From Dysgonomonas sp. Marseille-P4677 (GTDB lineage: Bacteria; Bacteroidota; Bacteroidia; Bacteroidales; Dysgonomonadaceae): a stretch of DNA of 64,000 nucleotides. Every line of letters starts with the position of its first letter. Position 1 is the first letter of the stretch. Positions 46,114 through 56,198 of this stretch are shown piece by piece. Made by a program: the position numbers and the translations under genes. The notes beneath the pieces are model-generated. The model saw only the letters and a program-made list of their open reading frames with translations. It did no database searches and was not told the origin of the DNA. The stretch spans positions 1-64,000 of the forward strand of contig NZ_JAEPKU010000007.1 of the NCBI RefSeq assembly GCF_016652235.1, written 5' to 3'.

Positions 46114-47322
46114 ATGGCATTAGAAAAAACATGGAGATGGTTTGGGGAATCAGATAGTATTTCTCTCCCCTATTTAAGGCAAATGGGAGTGGAGGGAGTT
46201 GTGACTTCTCTATATCATATACCAGTCGGCGAAGTATGGCAGAAGAATGAAATAATGAGATTGAAAACCATAATAGAAGGCTATGGCCTTAGATGGAGTG
46301 TCATAGAAAGTTTGCCTGTTTCTGAAGGTATAAAAACACACTCATCTGATTATAGATCTCTTATAAAAAATTATAATAGATCAATAATAAATCTAGGTGA
46401 TTGTGGTATCGATACTGTCTGCTATAATTTTATGCCTGTGCTTGATTGGGCGCGAACGAATTTGTATTATAGAACTGAACAATGTAGCGAATCAATGCTG
46501 TTTGACTACCCAACTTTTGCGGCTTTCGACAGATTTATTTTGAAACGGAAAGAGGCTGATAAAGATTATCCTGAAGAAATATTGAGAAAGTCTGAAGAAA
46601 TATTCAAACTTATGTCTCAAGAAGCTCAAGGTGAATTAGCTTATAATATAATTATTAAAACGCAAGCATTTGTTCATGGAGTAGTAGAACAAAGTAATAA
46701 TTATGAAGAAAAATTTCTTCAACATTTAAAGGTATACAAACATATTGATGCTAACCAACTAAGAAATAATCTTTTCTCCTTTTTACACGATGTTATTCCG
46801 ATCGCAGAGAAAGCCGGGGTCAACATGTGTATACACCCCGATGATCCTCCATTTCCTTTGTTAGGATTGCCTCGTATAGCGAGTACATTGGACGATTTTA
46901 TAAAAATAATACAGCAATATGATTCTGTAGCTAATGGAATAACTTTTTGCACTGGTTCATTATCCTCCGGCAATGCCAATGATGTAGTAAAAATGGCCCA
47001 AAAGTTAGCTCACAGAGTAAATTTTATCCATCTGCGGAACACAGTACAATTACCTGATAATAGCTTTTATGAATCGGGACATCTGTCAGGCTGTGTAGAC
47101 ATGTATGCTATTGTGAAAATATTACTGGAAGAACAGATAAATAGAATAAATGACGGAAGAACAGATATTCGCATGCCTTTTCGGCCAGATCATGGGCTAA
47201 GAATACTAGATGATTTTAATAGAGAAGCAAATCCTGGTTATCCGTTAATAGGCCGTTTGAAAGGATTAGCCGAAATAGATGGTCTGCAAACCGGAATTGA
47301 GAGAAACTTACTTCATGTTTAA
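46114..47322 (+). CDS. uxuA: Mannonate dehydratase
   Basis: A 402-residue enzyme that dehydrates D-mannonate to 2-keto-3-deoxygluconate. Family motifs are MALEKTWRWFGESDSISLPY at the start, VCYNFMPVLDWARTNL, CIHPDDPPFPLLGLPRI, TFCTGSLSSG, FIHLRNTVQL and MPFRPDHGLRILDDF near the end. The His, Cys, Asp and Glu ligands that bind the metal lie in these segments. The length is normal for UxuA. It is the fifth gene of the operon and, with the SDR before it, marks a uronate catabolic pathway. Confidence 0.95.
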   Translation: MALEKTWRWFGESDSISLPYLRQMGVEGVVTSLYHIPVGEVWQKNEIMRLKTIIEGYGLRWSVIESLPVSEGIKTHSSDYRSLIKNYNRSIINLGDCGIDTVCYNFMPVLDWARTNLYYRTEQCSESMLFDYPTFAAFDRFILKRKEADKDYPEEILRKSEEIFKLMSQEAQGELAYNIIIKTQAFVHGVVEQSNNYEEKFLQHLKVYKHIDANQLRNNLFSFLHDVIPIAEKAGVNMCIHPDDPPFPLLGLPRIASTLDDFIKIIQQYDSVANGITFCTGSLSSGNANDVVKMAQKLAHRVNFIHLRNTVQLPDNSFYESGHLSGCVDMYAIVKILLEEQINRINDGRTDIRMPFRPDHGLRILDDFNREANPGYPLIGRLKGLAEIDGLQTGIERNLLHV

Positions 47323-47347
47323 TGTAACAATTTAATGAAAAATAACT

Positions 47348-48751
47348 ATGATAACCTATAATCTAAACAAAATGGCAATGTTGATATCTGTAACATTCCT
47401 TTTATCATCATGTAATTTTACTGATAACAAAAAAGCAGATGAAATAAAGCTAATCACACTTGACCCCGGACATTTTCATGCAGCTTTAGTACAAAAGAAA
47501 TCTTATCCCAATGTATCAAATAATGTTTATGTATACGCACCCGAAGGAGATGAACTAGATGAGCATTTGAAAAAAATAGAAGCATACAATAATCGTTTAG
47601 AATCACCTACCCAATGGAACGAAATTGTATACAAAGGAAATGACTTTTTCGAAAAGATGGTTTCAGAAAAAAAAGGGAATGTGGTGGTTATCGCGGGTAA
47701 TAATAGAAAAAAAACAGAATATATCCAAAATACCTTAAGAGCTAAAATTAATGTGTTAGCTGATAAGCCTGTGGCGATAAATACTTCTAATTTCAAACTT
47801 TTGAAAGAGTGTTTTGATATTGCAAAAGAAAACAATGTCTTACTCTATGATGTTATGACAGAGCGATATGAAATAACCACAATACTTCAACGAGAGCTTT
47901 CTTTGGTATCAGATATTTATGGGAAACAACTGGAAGGGACATTACAAGAACCTTCGATAATAAAGGAAAGTGTACATCATTTCTATAAAGAAGTATCAGG
48001 GAATCCTTTAAAACGTCCTGCCTGGTTTTTTGATGTAGAGCAGGAAGGTGAAGGGATAGTGGATGTCACTACTCATCTTGTAGATTTGGTTCAATGGGAA
48101 GCTTTCCCTGATATTATAATTGATTATAATAAAGATATTGAAATAATAGATGCTAATCGCTGGTTTACTTCAATATCTAAAGGTCAGTTTGAACAAGTAA
48201 CAGGATTGGACTACTATCCGGACTACTTGCACAAACACATTGTTAACGATACTCTCAATGTATCCTCGAATGGTGAAATTATATATAAAATAAAGGGAAT
48301 AACTGCTAAAGTTTCTGTTACATGGGAATATACTTATCCAAAAGGTGGTGGCGATACCCATTATTCTATAATGAAAGGAAGTAAATCAAATTTGATTATT
48401 CTTCAAGGTAAAGAACAAAAATACAAACCTGAATTATTTATTGAAGCTGCTAAGGGTATTAATTTAATCTCATTTGCAGAAACTTTAGAAAATAGTATAT
48501 CAGGTATAAAAAAGAAATATCCAGGCATTTCTTTAACAAAAGTTCTTGATAATACTTGGCAGATAAATATTCCGGATTCATACAGAGTAGGTCATGAAGC
48601 TCATTTTACTCAAGTTACTGAGAATTATTTGCAATATCTAAAAGATGGGAAGCTGCCGGATTGGGAAGTTCCCAACATGATTGCTAAGTATTATATAACA
48701 ACAAAAGCATTAGAAATAGCTAAAGGTAAGCAATCACAAAAGCATGAATAA
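47348..48751 (+). CDS. Lipoprotein Gfo/Idh-like oxidoreductase
   Basis: A 467-residue protein with a signal peptide and lipobox (TFLLSSCNFTDN). KLITLDPGHFHAALVQKKSY and VLADKPVAINTSNFKLL resemble the Rossmann and DKP parts of the Gfo/Idh group. The C-terminal half carries the putative oxidoreductase C-terminal domain (VHHFYKEVSGNPLKRPAWFF). It is anchored on the periplasmic side. The start Met at 47348 is followed by a rather long N-terminal section; an internal Met at 47378 is possible. Its role is probably oxidation or reduction of an exported sugar acid, together with the Tat-exported enzyme at 41626. Confidence 0.8.
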   Translation: MITYNLNKMAMLISVTFLLSSCNFTDNKKADEIKLITLDPGHFHAALVQKKSYPNVSNNVYVYAPEGDELDEHLKKIEAYNNRLESPTQWNEIVYKGNDFFEKMVSEKKGNVVVIAGNNRKKTEYIQNTLRAKINVLADKPVAINTSNFKLLKECFDIAKENNVLLYDVMTERYEITTILQRELSLVSDIYGKQLEGTLQEPSIIKESVHHFYKEVSGNPLKRPAWFFDVEQEGEGIVDVTTHLVDLVQWEAFPDIIIDYNKDIEIIDANRWFTSISKGQFEQVTGLDYYPDYLHKHIVNDTLNVSSNGEIIYKIKGITAKVSVTWEYTYPKGGGDTHYSIMKGSKSNLIILQGKEQKYKPELFIEAAKGINLISFAETLENSISGIKKKYPGISLTKVLDNTWQINIPDSYRVGHEAHFTQVTENYLQYLKDGKLPDWEVPNMIAKYYITTKALEIAKGKQSQKHE

Positions 48752-48789
48752 AATCAGTAATAATACAGGGGGATATAGATAGGTAATTT

Positions 48790-48905
48790 CCTGGTAGAGC
48801 TATTGCTTCCATTATCGGTATACTATGTCCGGAGAATTTAGTGGTGTTCTTGTACCTCTTATTGTAGGAAAACACCTTGACTATTATCAATATTTTAATA
48901 ATATC
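48790..48905 (+). pseudogene. MFS transporter C-terminal remnant (ExuT-like)
   Basis: PGRAIASIIGI followed after a frameshift by SGEFSGVLVPLIVGKHLDYY resembles transmembrane segments of Bacteroidetes hexuronate transporters of the major facilitator superfamily. Only about 40 codons remain. The place, directly after the uronate operon, fits a former hexuronate importer. It runs into a SusD fragment. The call is tentative because the piece is short. Confidence 0.4.
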
Positions 48906-49952
48906 TGGACGATATCGACAAAGTAAAGGATGGAAAAGTAAATAAACAGGTTGCACTACATTTGTTAGCAAAAGCATGTATTTCTTTACATAAATAGGAC
49001 GAAGCTATTGCCGCTGCGAGTGCTGTGATAAACTATCCGGCCATGGGGTTGATGACGGAACGGTTTGGTAGTGAAGCAACGAAAAAAGGTGGAGTTTATG
49101 TCGATTTATTCAGATCCAGTAATTTGAATAGGCAAAGTGGTAATAAAGAAAGTTTGTGGGTATTTCAATACGATTATCTGAATGCAGTATTTTCAACAAC
49201 AGATAAACGGGCAAGGGAAATCATTCCTTTTTATCAAAACATTCAGATAACAGCCGAAAAAGAAGAGGGACTGCCTGTTAAAACTACTGTATTTCTAGGT
49301 GTTACGGATATGAAAAGAGTACGTGGAATAGGATGGATGCAACTGACCACCTATTTCTTTAATGAACTTTGGGAAGGCGATTATGATAATGATATAAGAA
49401 ATTCAGAATATAATATGGTAAAAGACGGTTATTCAAGCCAGATCGATCCAATTCGTTACTGGTATCTAATCATCACTAAGTTTTCCAGTATCGGAAAGGT
49501 TCCTGAACTGTTATATGTAAAAGACGCCAATGGTGACGGCATTTGGAAAACATCTGCCATTAAAGAGTGCGGACCAATCATATAAAGACGGCTATGCATA
49601 TAGACTCGCAGAGACTTACTTGTTGAGGGCGGAAGATTATTTAGGTGCTGGAGATAAGGAAAAGGCGGCTGCGGACATAAATATATTAAGAGAAAGAGCA
49701 AATGTAAAACCTGTAAAATCAGTGTAAATCGATATTGATTATATTTTGGATGAGCGCTTGAGAGAATTGTATTTTGAAGAATTCAGGATGGTGAAACTTA
49801 CCCGTATGGGTAAATTAGTTGACCGGAACCGCCGCTATAATCCCAAGACAGGACATACCATTGAGGATTATCATAATCTCTGGTCGATACCTTATGCTGA
49901 AATCGAGCGGAATGTATGTAGTGAAATCACACAAAATACAGGATATAAATAA
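48906..49952 (+). pseudogene. SusD-family gene, 5' deleted with stops and frameshifts
   Basis: Pieces of a SusD protein in order: KVNKQVALHLLAKACISL, then TAG at 48995-48997, DEAIAAASAVINYPAMGLMT, DLFRSSNLNRQSGNKESLW, a frameshift near 49560, [23 protein letters not shown] at 49725-49727, and LDERLRELYFEEFRMVKLTR to the end at 49952. The N-terminal half with the signal peptide and binding site is gone. The partner SusC gene is absent too. It must belong to a former utilization locus that has been lost by deletion. The next gene starts on its last base. Confidence 0.88.
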
Positions 49953-50020
49953 TGAAAAGGATACTTTTAATAAATATAGGTTATCTTTATATTAGTCACT
50001 TTAAAATAAGGAGTTACAGT

Positions 50021-52159
50021 ATGATGATTAGAAATAGAATGAAAGCTTTACTTATGGTAGGATGTACTTTGTTCCTTTCGTGCTCTGTCACTAGTAAAAT
50101 AGACAGAGAAGCACTTGTTATGCGGCATAACCCTGTACTAAAGTCTGTCGATCCTTTAACCTCTTTGTCCGCAGGAAATGGAAACTTCGCATTTACGGTC
50201 GATATTACTGGTCTGCAGACTTTCCCAGAGCATTATGCTCAGGGAGTTCCTCTCGGAACACAATCTTACTGGGGTTGGCATAGTTTTCCCAACGATAGTA
50301 ATTACTTGTTTGACGAGACTTTAGAGACTTATGATTTTGGACATGGCCATTTAGAATCCTATCCCATACAAGTCAGAGAAAGTGGTCGTCGGCAGAATGC
50401 CGTAAACTATATGCGTGCCAATCCCCATCGGTTGCATTTGGGAACAGTTGGATTGGAATTATCTGATAAAGAAGGGGAACCTGTTTATATAGAAAACCTT
50501 TCCGATATAGATCAGCGACTTGACTTATGGACCGGAATAATTGAGAGTCGGTTTTCTATAACCGGCACCCCGGTAAAAGTACAAAGCTTCTGTCATCCGG
50601 AAAAAGACTTGATAGTAGCACGGATTAATTCTGATTTGATTTTCCAAAAACGGCTGGGATTAAATCTGCGTTTTCCTTATCCAACTGCAAAAGATACGGA
50701 TGATGGATGTGATTGGAATAGCCCGGATAGGCATAAGAGTAAAATAATCCGATGGGAGAATAGTGAGTTGGTGATAAAACGGGACATAGACAGTACGTGT
50801 TATTATATTCAGATTTGTTGGGAGGGGAATATGGAGGTTTTAGAAAAGGAACCGCACTATTTTGTTTTATTACCATCAAGCAAAGAGGTGAAGTTTACAG
50901 TTGAATTCCTGCCTTCTTTGCCAGACGCCCCACATCCGACCTTTGCCGAAAGTAAAAGAAGGACAGTTCATTATTGGAAACACTTCTGGAAAAGCGGAGG
51001 AGCGGTAGATCTTTCAGGAAGTACAGATAAACGGGCTGAGGAACTTGAGCGGCGTATCGTCTTATCTCAATACCTGACTGCAATTCAATGCTCCGGTATT
51101 GAACCTCCTCAGGAAACAGGTTTGACCTATAATAGCTGGTATGGAAAATTCCATTTGGAAATGCACTGGTGGCATGCCGTACATTTTGCTCTATGGAATA
51201 GGTTGGACTTGTTGGAGCGAAGTCTGGATTGGTATGCTAAAGTAGAACCTGTTGCTAGAAAAACGGCAGAGCGTCAAGGTTTTGAAGGAATACGATGGAT
51301 GAAAATGACCGACCCTTCCGGGCAGGATTCTCCATCCTGTATAGGACCCTTTCTTATCTGGCAACAGCCTCATATTATTTATCTGGCAGAATTGATTTAC
51401 AGACAAAAGCAATCTGAGGAGGTATTGGTAAAATATAAACACCTTGTGTTTGAAACAGCAAAGTTTATGGCCTCGTTTGCCTTCTGGGATTCTGTAAATC
51501 AGCGTTATGTTCTTAAAGGAATGATCCCTGCGCAGGAGACGATGCGCCCAGAGGAAACGGTAAATTCTCCTTTTGAATTGTCTTACTGGCATTATGGCCT
51601 CTCGGTTGCTCAACAATGGCGGGAAAGAACAGGTTTGGAACGTGAGCCTAAATGGGATGATATTATTAATCGATTATCTGTATTAGCAGAAAAAGACGGT
51701 CTGTATCTTGCTGCGGAATCCGCTCCGCAAACATATCAGGACTCTCGATTCACCTCAGATCATATGGCTGTATTGGGAGCTTATGGGATATTGCCTAAAT
51801 GTGATTTGTTTCAGGGTGAAACGATGAGAAATACGCTTAATTGGATATGGAGTAATTGGAACTGGGATCATACATGGGGCTGGGATTTTCCTATGGTAGC
51901 TATGTCTGCTGCTCGTTTAGGAGAACCGGAAAAAGCTGTAGGAGCCTTATTAATGAACAAAAGGACAAACACCTATCTCTCTAATGGGCATAATTATCAG
52001 AATGAGCGATTACGGATATATCTACCGGGAAATGGAGGCTTACTTACTGCGATAGCAATGATGTGTGCAGGTTGGGATGGACAGACAGGGGATACACCTG
52101 GATTTCCTAAGAATGATGAGTGGAATGTAAGATGGGAAGGTTTAATATCCATGCCGTAA
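50021..52159 (+). CDS. Six-hairpin glycosidase-like lipoprotein
   Basis: About 712 residues from ATG 50021, chosen because AAGGAG lies 8 bases upstream and a lipoprotein signal follows (MKALLMVGCTLFLSCSV). A longer frame from 49952 is less likely. An N-terminal beta-sandwich (60-350) precedes an (alpha/alpha)6-barrel. TYNSWYGKFHLEMHWWHAVH and NWIWSNWNWDHTWGWDFPM are Trp- and His-rich active-site-like segments. The build is that of GH65/GH95-like six-hairpin glycosidases, but I cannot name a CAZy family. The lipobox suggests periplasmic or surface location. It follows a broken SusD gene, so it may be the surviving enzyme of that locus. Confidence 0.65.
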   Translation: MMIRNRMKALLMVGCTLFLSCSVTSKIDREALVMRHNPVLKSVDPLTSLSAGNGNFAFTVDITGLQTFPEHYAQGVPLGTQSYWGWHSFPNDSNYLFDETLETYDFGHGHLESYPIQVRESGRRQNAVNYMRANPHRLHLGTVGLELSDKEGEPVYIENLSDIDQRLDLWTGIIESRFSITGTPVKVQSFCHPEKDLIVARINSDLIFQKRLGLNLRFPYPTAKDTDDGCDWNSPDRHKSKIIRWENSELVIKRDIDSTCYYIQICWEGNMEVLEKEPHYFVLLPSSKEVKFTVEFLPSLPDAPHPTFAESKRRTVHYWKHFWKSGGAVDLSGSTDKRAEELERRIVLSQYLTAIQCSGIEPPQETGLTYNSWYGKFHLEMHWWHAVHFALWNRLDLLERSLDWYAKVEPVARKTAERQGFEGIRWMKMTDPSGQDSPSCIGPFLIWQQPHIIYLAELIYRQKQSEEVLVKYKHLVFETAKFMASFAFWDSVNQRYVLKGMIPAQETMRPEETVNSPFELSYWHYGLSVAQQWRERTGLEREPKWDDIINRLSVLAEKDGLYLAAESAPQTYQDSRFTSDHMAVLGAYGILPKCDLFQGETMRNTLNWIWSNWNWDHTWGWDFPMVAMSAARLGEPEKAVGALLMNKRTNTYLSNGHNYQNERLRIYLPGNGGLLTAIAMMCAGWDGQTGDTPGFPKNDEWNVRWEGLISMP

Positions 52160-52323
52160 ATAGGAATATTTTGTAATAGAATAATTCGATTTAACTGACT
52201 TTATATAAGTTGGATAAATCCAATTTATTTGTTATCTTAGAAGACACTCAACATAAGAAAGCATTTCATTCCTTTATGATTAATATTTCTATATGGTAAC
52301 TAAACTTTATAAAAGTATATGCT

Positions 52324-53226
52324 ATGAAAGAACATCAAAAAGCTATACAGCTAAAATATTTACCGATAAATGAACAAGATGCCTCGTGGGGGCTAACAAC
52401 CAACTCAGTTGGATTTCAAAGTATCTCTCGTGGAGAGTCCTATCCTCCGAGAAATCATCCGACAAGATATTTATTTTCAGCTGACAGGGGACGTGTTCTT
52501 GAAGAATTTCAACTCCTATATATTGTAAAAGGTAGAGGTACATTTAAGTCAAAAGAACTGAAAAAAACAGAAATTAAAGAAGGGCATATGTTTATGTTAT
52601 TTCCTGCTGAATGGCATACTTACTTTCCTTGTAAAAAGACAGGATGGGATGAATATTGGATAGGATTTAGTGGCAAGAATATAAAGAGTATTGTAGAAAA
52701 TAAATTTTTCAAGACTCAAAAACCAATCTTCAATGTAGGTATTCAAGACGATATTGTCAGTCTTTATAAACAAGCCATTCGTGTTGCTATAGAACAAAAA
52801 TCCGGCTATCAGCAAATGCTTGCGGGAATAGTAAATTTATTGCTAGGCTATGCCTATTCTTACGATAGATTTTCAATATTTGAAGATCTACAGGTCGTAA
52901 ATCAGATAAATAAAGCGAAAATTATGATGGCCGAAAACTTTAATATGGGTATAAACCCTAAAGAGATAGCTGAAAAAGTAAATATGAGCTATTCATGGTT
53001 TCGGCGAATTTTTAAGCAATATACAGGTTTTGCTCCGGCACAATATATTCAAAAAATAAAAATAAACAAGAGTAAGGAATTACTCACTAATTCAAATCTT
53101 AGGATAAAAGAAATAGCCCTTGACGTTGGATTCAGTAATACTGAATGTTTTTGTACTATTTTTAAAAAACATACAGATTATACACCAAATGAATATAGAG
53201 AATTCACTCAAGGTAAAAATTTATGA
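52324..53226 (+). CDS. AraC-family regulator
   Basis: A 300-residue regulator. The cupin-like N-terminal sensor (residues about 60-110, EEFQLLYIVKGRGTFKSKEL, FPAEWHTYFPCKKTGWDEYW) precedes the AraC domain: NPKEIAEKVNMSYSWFRRIF and LRIKEIALDVGFSNTECFC, then YTPNEYREF. The start at 52324 gives a normal length. It follows the six-hairpin glycosidase-like gene and probably regulates it. The stop (TGA) lies 4 bp before the left end of an IS256-family element. Confidence 0.9.
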   Translation: MKEHQKAIQLKYLPINEQDASWGLTTNSVGFQSISRGESYPPRNHPTRYLFSADRGRVLEEFQLLYIVKGRGTFKSKELKKTEIKEGHMFMLFPAEWHTYFPCKKTGWDEYWIGFSGKNIKSIVENKFFKTQKPIFNVGIQDDIVSLYKQAIRVAIEQKSGYQQMLAGIVNLLLGYAYSYDRFSIFEDLQVVNQINKAKIMMAENFNMGINPKEIAEKVNMSYSWFRRIFKQYTGFAPAQYIQKIKINKSKELLTNSNLRIKEIALDVGFSNTECFCTIFKKHTDYTPNEYREFTQGKNL

Positions 53227-53320
53227 GACGACACAGTCCAGAATAATGTGTAAATGAAAACTACAGGTTGAAAAACTTGTAGTTTTTCATTTATTAATAA
53301 CTTTAAGAAAAGTGTTTATT

Positions 53321-54525
53321 ATGGACATTCCGAAAGATTTTTTAAGCAAGGATTTCCTGAGTCAATTCAAGACACAAGAAGATGTAGAAGCCTTCATCAG
53401 CGAGCTTCATATGAAAGTTTATGAGCAAATGTTCCAGGGAGAGATGGATTCTCACTTAGGTTATGAGAAAGGCTCCAAAGAAGCTATTAACACGGGTAAT
53501 TCGCGTAATGGGAGCTATCCTAAAAAGATTCAGGGCAAACAAGGAGAAGCTATCATTGAAGTTCCGCGGGATAGAGAAAATGATTTTGAACCTGTAATTG
53601 TACCCAAACATCAAAGCCGGGGTTTATCTATTGAGAAGCTGGTTATCTCCCTATACGCCAAAGGCATGAGTGTATCGGATATAGAATCAGAGATGCATGA
53701 GATTTATGGAGTGAATCTGTCAACCTCCGCCATATCCCATATTACCAACAAAGTTACCCAATCCGCTGTTGAATGGCAGAACCGTTCATTAGAAAGCTTA
53801 TACCTGATAGTCTGGATGGATGGTATCGTTTTCAAAGTCAGGGAAAACGGTAAAGTCATCAATAAGACAGTCTATCTGTGTGTTGGCCTTAATAAGGATG
53901 GTTTTAAAGAAGTACTTGGCATGTGGGTTGGTAAAACTGAATCAGCTTCGTTCTGGATGGGCGTTCTTACAGACTTAAAAGCCCGTGGAGTAGAAGATAT
54001 ACTTATTACCGTAACCGATAATCTAAGTGGCTTTACAGATACTATAAAGAGTGTATTCCCGGAATCGGCAACTCAAATCTGTGTGGTACATCAAATCCGC
54101 AACTCTTGTCGTTATGTGGTATGGAAAAAGAAGAAAGATTTTACATCTGACTTGAAGGGAGTTTATAATGCTCCAACCAAAGGGGCAGCCGGTTCCGAAC
54201 TAGACCTTTTCGAACAGAAATGAGGTGCTAAATATCCTTATGCTATCCGCTCCTGGCGTAACAACTGGGATGAATTAACCTCATTTTATGATTTTCCTCT
54301 TGAAATTCGTAAGATTTTTATACCACTAATCTAATTGAAAATCTGAACGGTACAAGCAGAAAGTATACTAAAAATAAGCTTTCATTCCCTACAGATGATG
54401 CTTTGAAGAAGTCTGTGTATCTGGCGATCTGTGAAATAGAGAAGAAATGGACTCAACCTGTTTGGAACTGGGGAATTATTTTTAATCAGTTTTTGGTTAT
54501 CTTTGGGGAAAGAGTGAACCGGTAA
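53321..54525 (+). pseudogene. IS256-family transposase with TGA and frameshift
   Basis: ATG 53321 (MDIPKDFLSKDFLSQFKTQE) opens the Transposase_mut domain with RNGSYPKKIQGKQGEAIIEV, the catalytic region LESLYLIVWMDGIVFKVREN (first Asp) and VTDNLSGFTDTIKSVFPES (second Asp). TGA at 54221-54223 replaces what is Trp in relatives (EQK-W-GAKYPYAIRSW). A one-base loss near 54317 then breaks [14 protein letters not shown]. The end carries [18 protein letters not shown]. It would otherwise be about 400 residues. The element cannot move by itself. Confidence 0.88.
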
Positions 54526-54536
54526 AAAAAATTCCT

Positions 54537-54574
54537 TCAAACTCCCCCGTTTTTTTTGGGGGGGAGATTTGAAA
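54537..54574. terminator. Terminator hairpin after the IS256 transposase
   Basis: TCAAACTCCCCC and GGGGGGAGATTTGA pair around a T8 loop with one bulge. It lies inside the IS right end and is well placed to stop transcripts from either side. Confidence 0.5.
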
Positions 54575-54650
54575 GAATTTATATGATAAAACTTCGACCT
54601 TGTAGTTGGCGTTTACACAAAACTATGGACAGTCCCATTTATCGCAAAAT

Positions 54651-56114
54651 TTACTCTCTAGTCAACTCTCCATGTGCTCTCCTATTTTTTCCTTGCCTTT
54701 TGGTCAGGTTATCACCCAAATCTTCTCTCGCTTTTTCTGCAATCTCTTGTAATTCTTTTATGATCTCAGGATACATTGCTGCTACGTTATAGCGTTCTCC
54801 AGGGTCTCTTCTCAAATCGTAGAGGCAAAGTTCTGTTACTTCTCCAACCTTATATGCTCCTCTGAACCCATCATTTTTAGGTAAAACATCTTCATATGAA
54901 CGATGCTTATGAGGAAATACCAATTTCCATGAGCCTTTTCTGACTGCCTCCAAATCGTTTTTTTTATAATAGTAGTAAAACTCAGTTCTGGGTGTTTCGT
55001 CTTTTCCAAAAAGGATCGAAGAAATATCAACACCATCAATCTTTTGCTTTGGTAACGGGGCTCCAACAATTTCACATATAGTGGGCAAAATATCAATACT
55101 GCTAGACAATTTGTTTGATATACTACCCGCTTCAATTTTGTGAGGCCAACGCACAATACAAGGTACCCGAATACCACCTTCGAAATTACATCCTTTTGCT
55201 TCTCTTAGTCCACCGGTATTTCCGGCATGATTTCCAAAATTGATCCAAGGACCATTATCACTTAAAAAAATAACAAGAGTATTGTCATCGATATTTTGAG
55301 CTTTAAGTGTTTTCATTATTTCTCCTACCGACCAGTCTACTTCCATCATAACATCCCCATAAAGTCCTTGCTCACTTTGCCCTTTAAACTTATTTGATAC
55401 ACCTAGGGGTACATGCGGCATTGAATGAGCGAAATAGAGAAAGAACGGATTATTCGTATTACTTTTTATGAATTTTACGGCCTGTTCTGTATAGAGGGTT
55501 GTCAGTTTTGCTTGATCTTCCAAATTTGCCACAATCATCGTGGTATCTATCTGATGAGAGCCTCGCTTCGACTCGAGCAGAGGAAGTGGTGGCACAGATT
55601 TTCTTCCGGCCGCTGGTTTTATGGGTTTTCCGTCATATCCTACCGTCCACATATCATTAGAATAAGGGAGTCCAAAAAATGTATCAAAACCATGATTATG
55701 AGGTAAAAATTCTTCTTGGTGACCTAAGTGCCACTTCCCCACTATCGCAGTAGCATAGTTTTCGTATTTCAAGAGTTCCGCTATAGTCTCTTCATCACTG
55801 TGCAACCCATATTCTGTAAAAGGAGAAAGGGCTCCATAGAATCCAATACGATTGGGATAGCAACCGGTCATCAATGCGGCACGCGATGCAGAAGATACTG
55901 CCTGACCTGCCAAAAGATCGGTAAAACGCATTCCTTCCTTAGCCAGAATATCTAAATTAGGCATTTTATATCCTAAGGCACCATAACTTGTGAGATCTCC
56001 ATAGCCCAAATCGTCCATGAAGATCAGAATCACATTTGGTTTGTTCCTCTTTTCTGTGGCAAAAATATAGTAACAGTAAAAAAAGACAAATACGAATAAT
56101 CCTATTTTTTTCAT
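54651..56114 (-). CDS. Serine-type sulfatase (S1 family)
   Basis: A 487-residue exported sulfatase (signal peptide to about residue 20). Metal-binding Asp34 and Asp35 lie in VILIFMDDLGYGDL. The formylglycine motif is serine-type: Ser74 in VSSASRAALMTG, so an anaerobic maturase (anSME) is needed. GKWHLGHQEEFLPHNHGFD and SDNGPWINFGNHAGNTGGLR supply the other active-site residues. It removes sulfate esters from a glycan. It belongs to the sulfatase/GH78/oxidoreductase gene group, which suggests a sulfated polysaccharide. The subfamily was not assigned. Confidence 0.92.
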   Translation of the reverse strand: MKKIGLFVFVFFYCYYIFATEKRNKPNVILIFMDDLGYGDLTSYGALGYKMPNLDILAKEGMRFTDLLAGQAVSSASRAALMTGCYPNRIGFYGALSPFTEYGLHSDEETIAELLKYENYATAIVGKWHLGHQEEFLPHNHGFDTFFGLPYSNDMWTVGYDGKPIKPAAGRKSVPPLPLLESKRGSHQIDTTMIVANLEDQAKLTTLYTEQAVKFIKSNTNNPFFLYFAHSMPHVPLGVSNKFKGQSEQGLYGDVMMEVDWSVGEIMKTLKAQNIDDNTLVIFLSDNGPWINFGNHAGNTGGLREAKGCNFEGGIRVPCIVRWPHKIEAGSISNKLSSSIDILPTICEIVGAPLPKQKIDGVDISSILFGKDETPRTEFYYYYKKNDLEAVRKGSWKLVFPHKHRSYEDVLPKNDGFRGAYKVGEVTELCLYDLRRDPGERYNVAAMYPEIIKELQEIAEKAREDLGDNLTKRQGKNRRAHGELTRE

Positions 56115-56198
56115 ATACTTGTATTGTTTTATAAAATTTTATCGAATACTACTCCTCTGATTATATTTCTGAGTATTCTCCATATATATAAGTGAAAA

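Larger units (their letters stand above)
53230..54636. mobile_element. IS256-family insertion sequence, decayed
   Basis: The left end from 53230 and the right end at about 54636 align as imperfect inverted repeats with shared GTCC, GTGTAAA and AACTACA words at the same spacing. They bracket the transposase pseudogene. No clear target duplication was found. The element lies 4 bp after the AraC stop and 15 bp after the convergent sulfatase stop, so it sits in a tight intergenic space. A stem-loop at 53257-53286 lies inside its left end. Confidence 0.7.

Noticed and set aside
6762-54223. Possible recoding of TGA as tryptophan, because TGA falls at Trp positions in three broken genes
   Set aside because: TGA ends intact genes (45280, 53226, 63612), TGG is used for Trp everywhere, and TAG and TAA stops are also found in remnants, so simple nonsense mutation is the better explanation.
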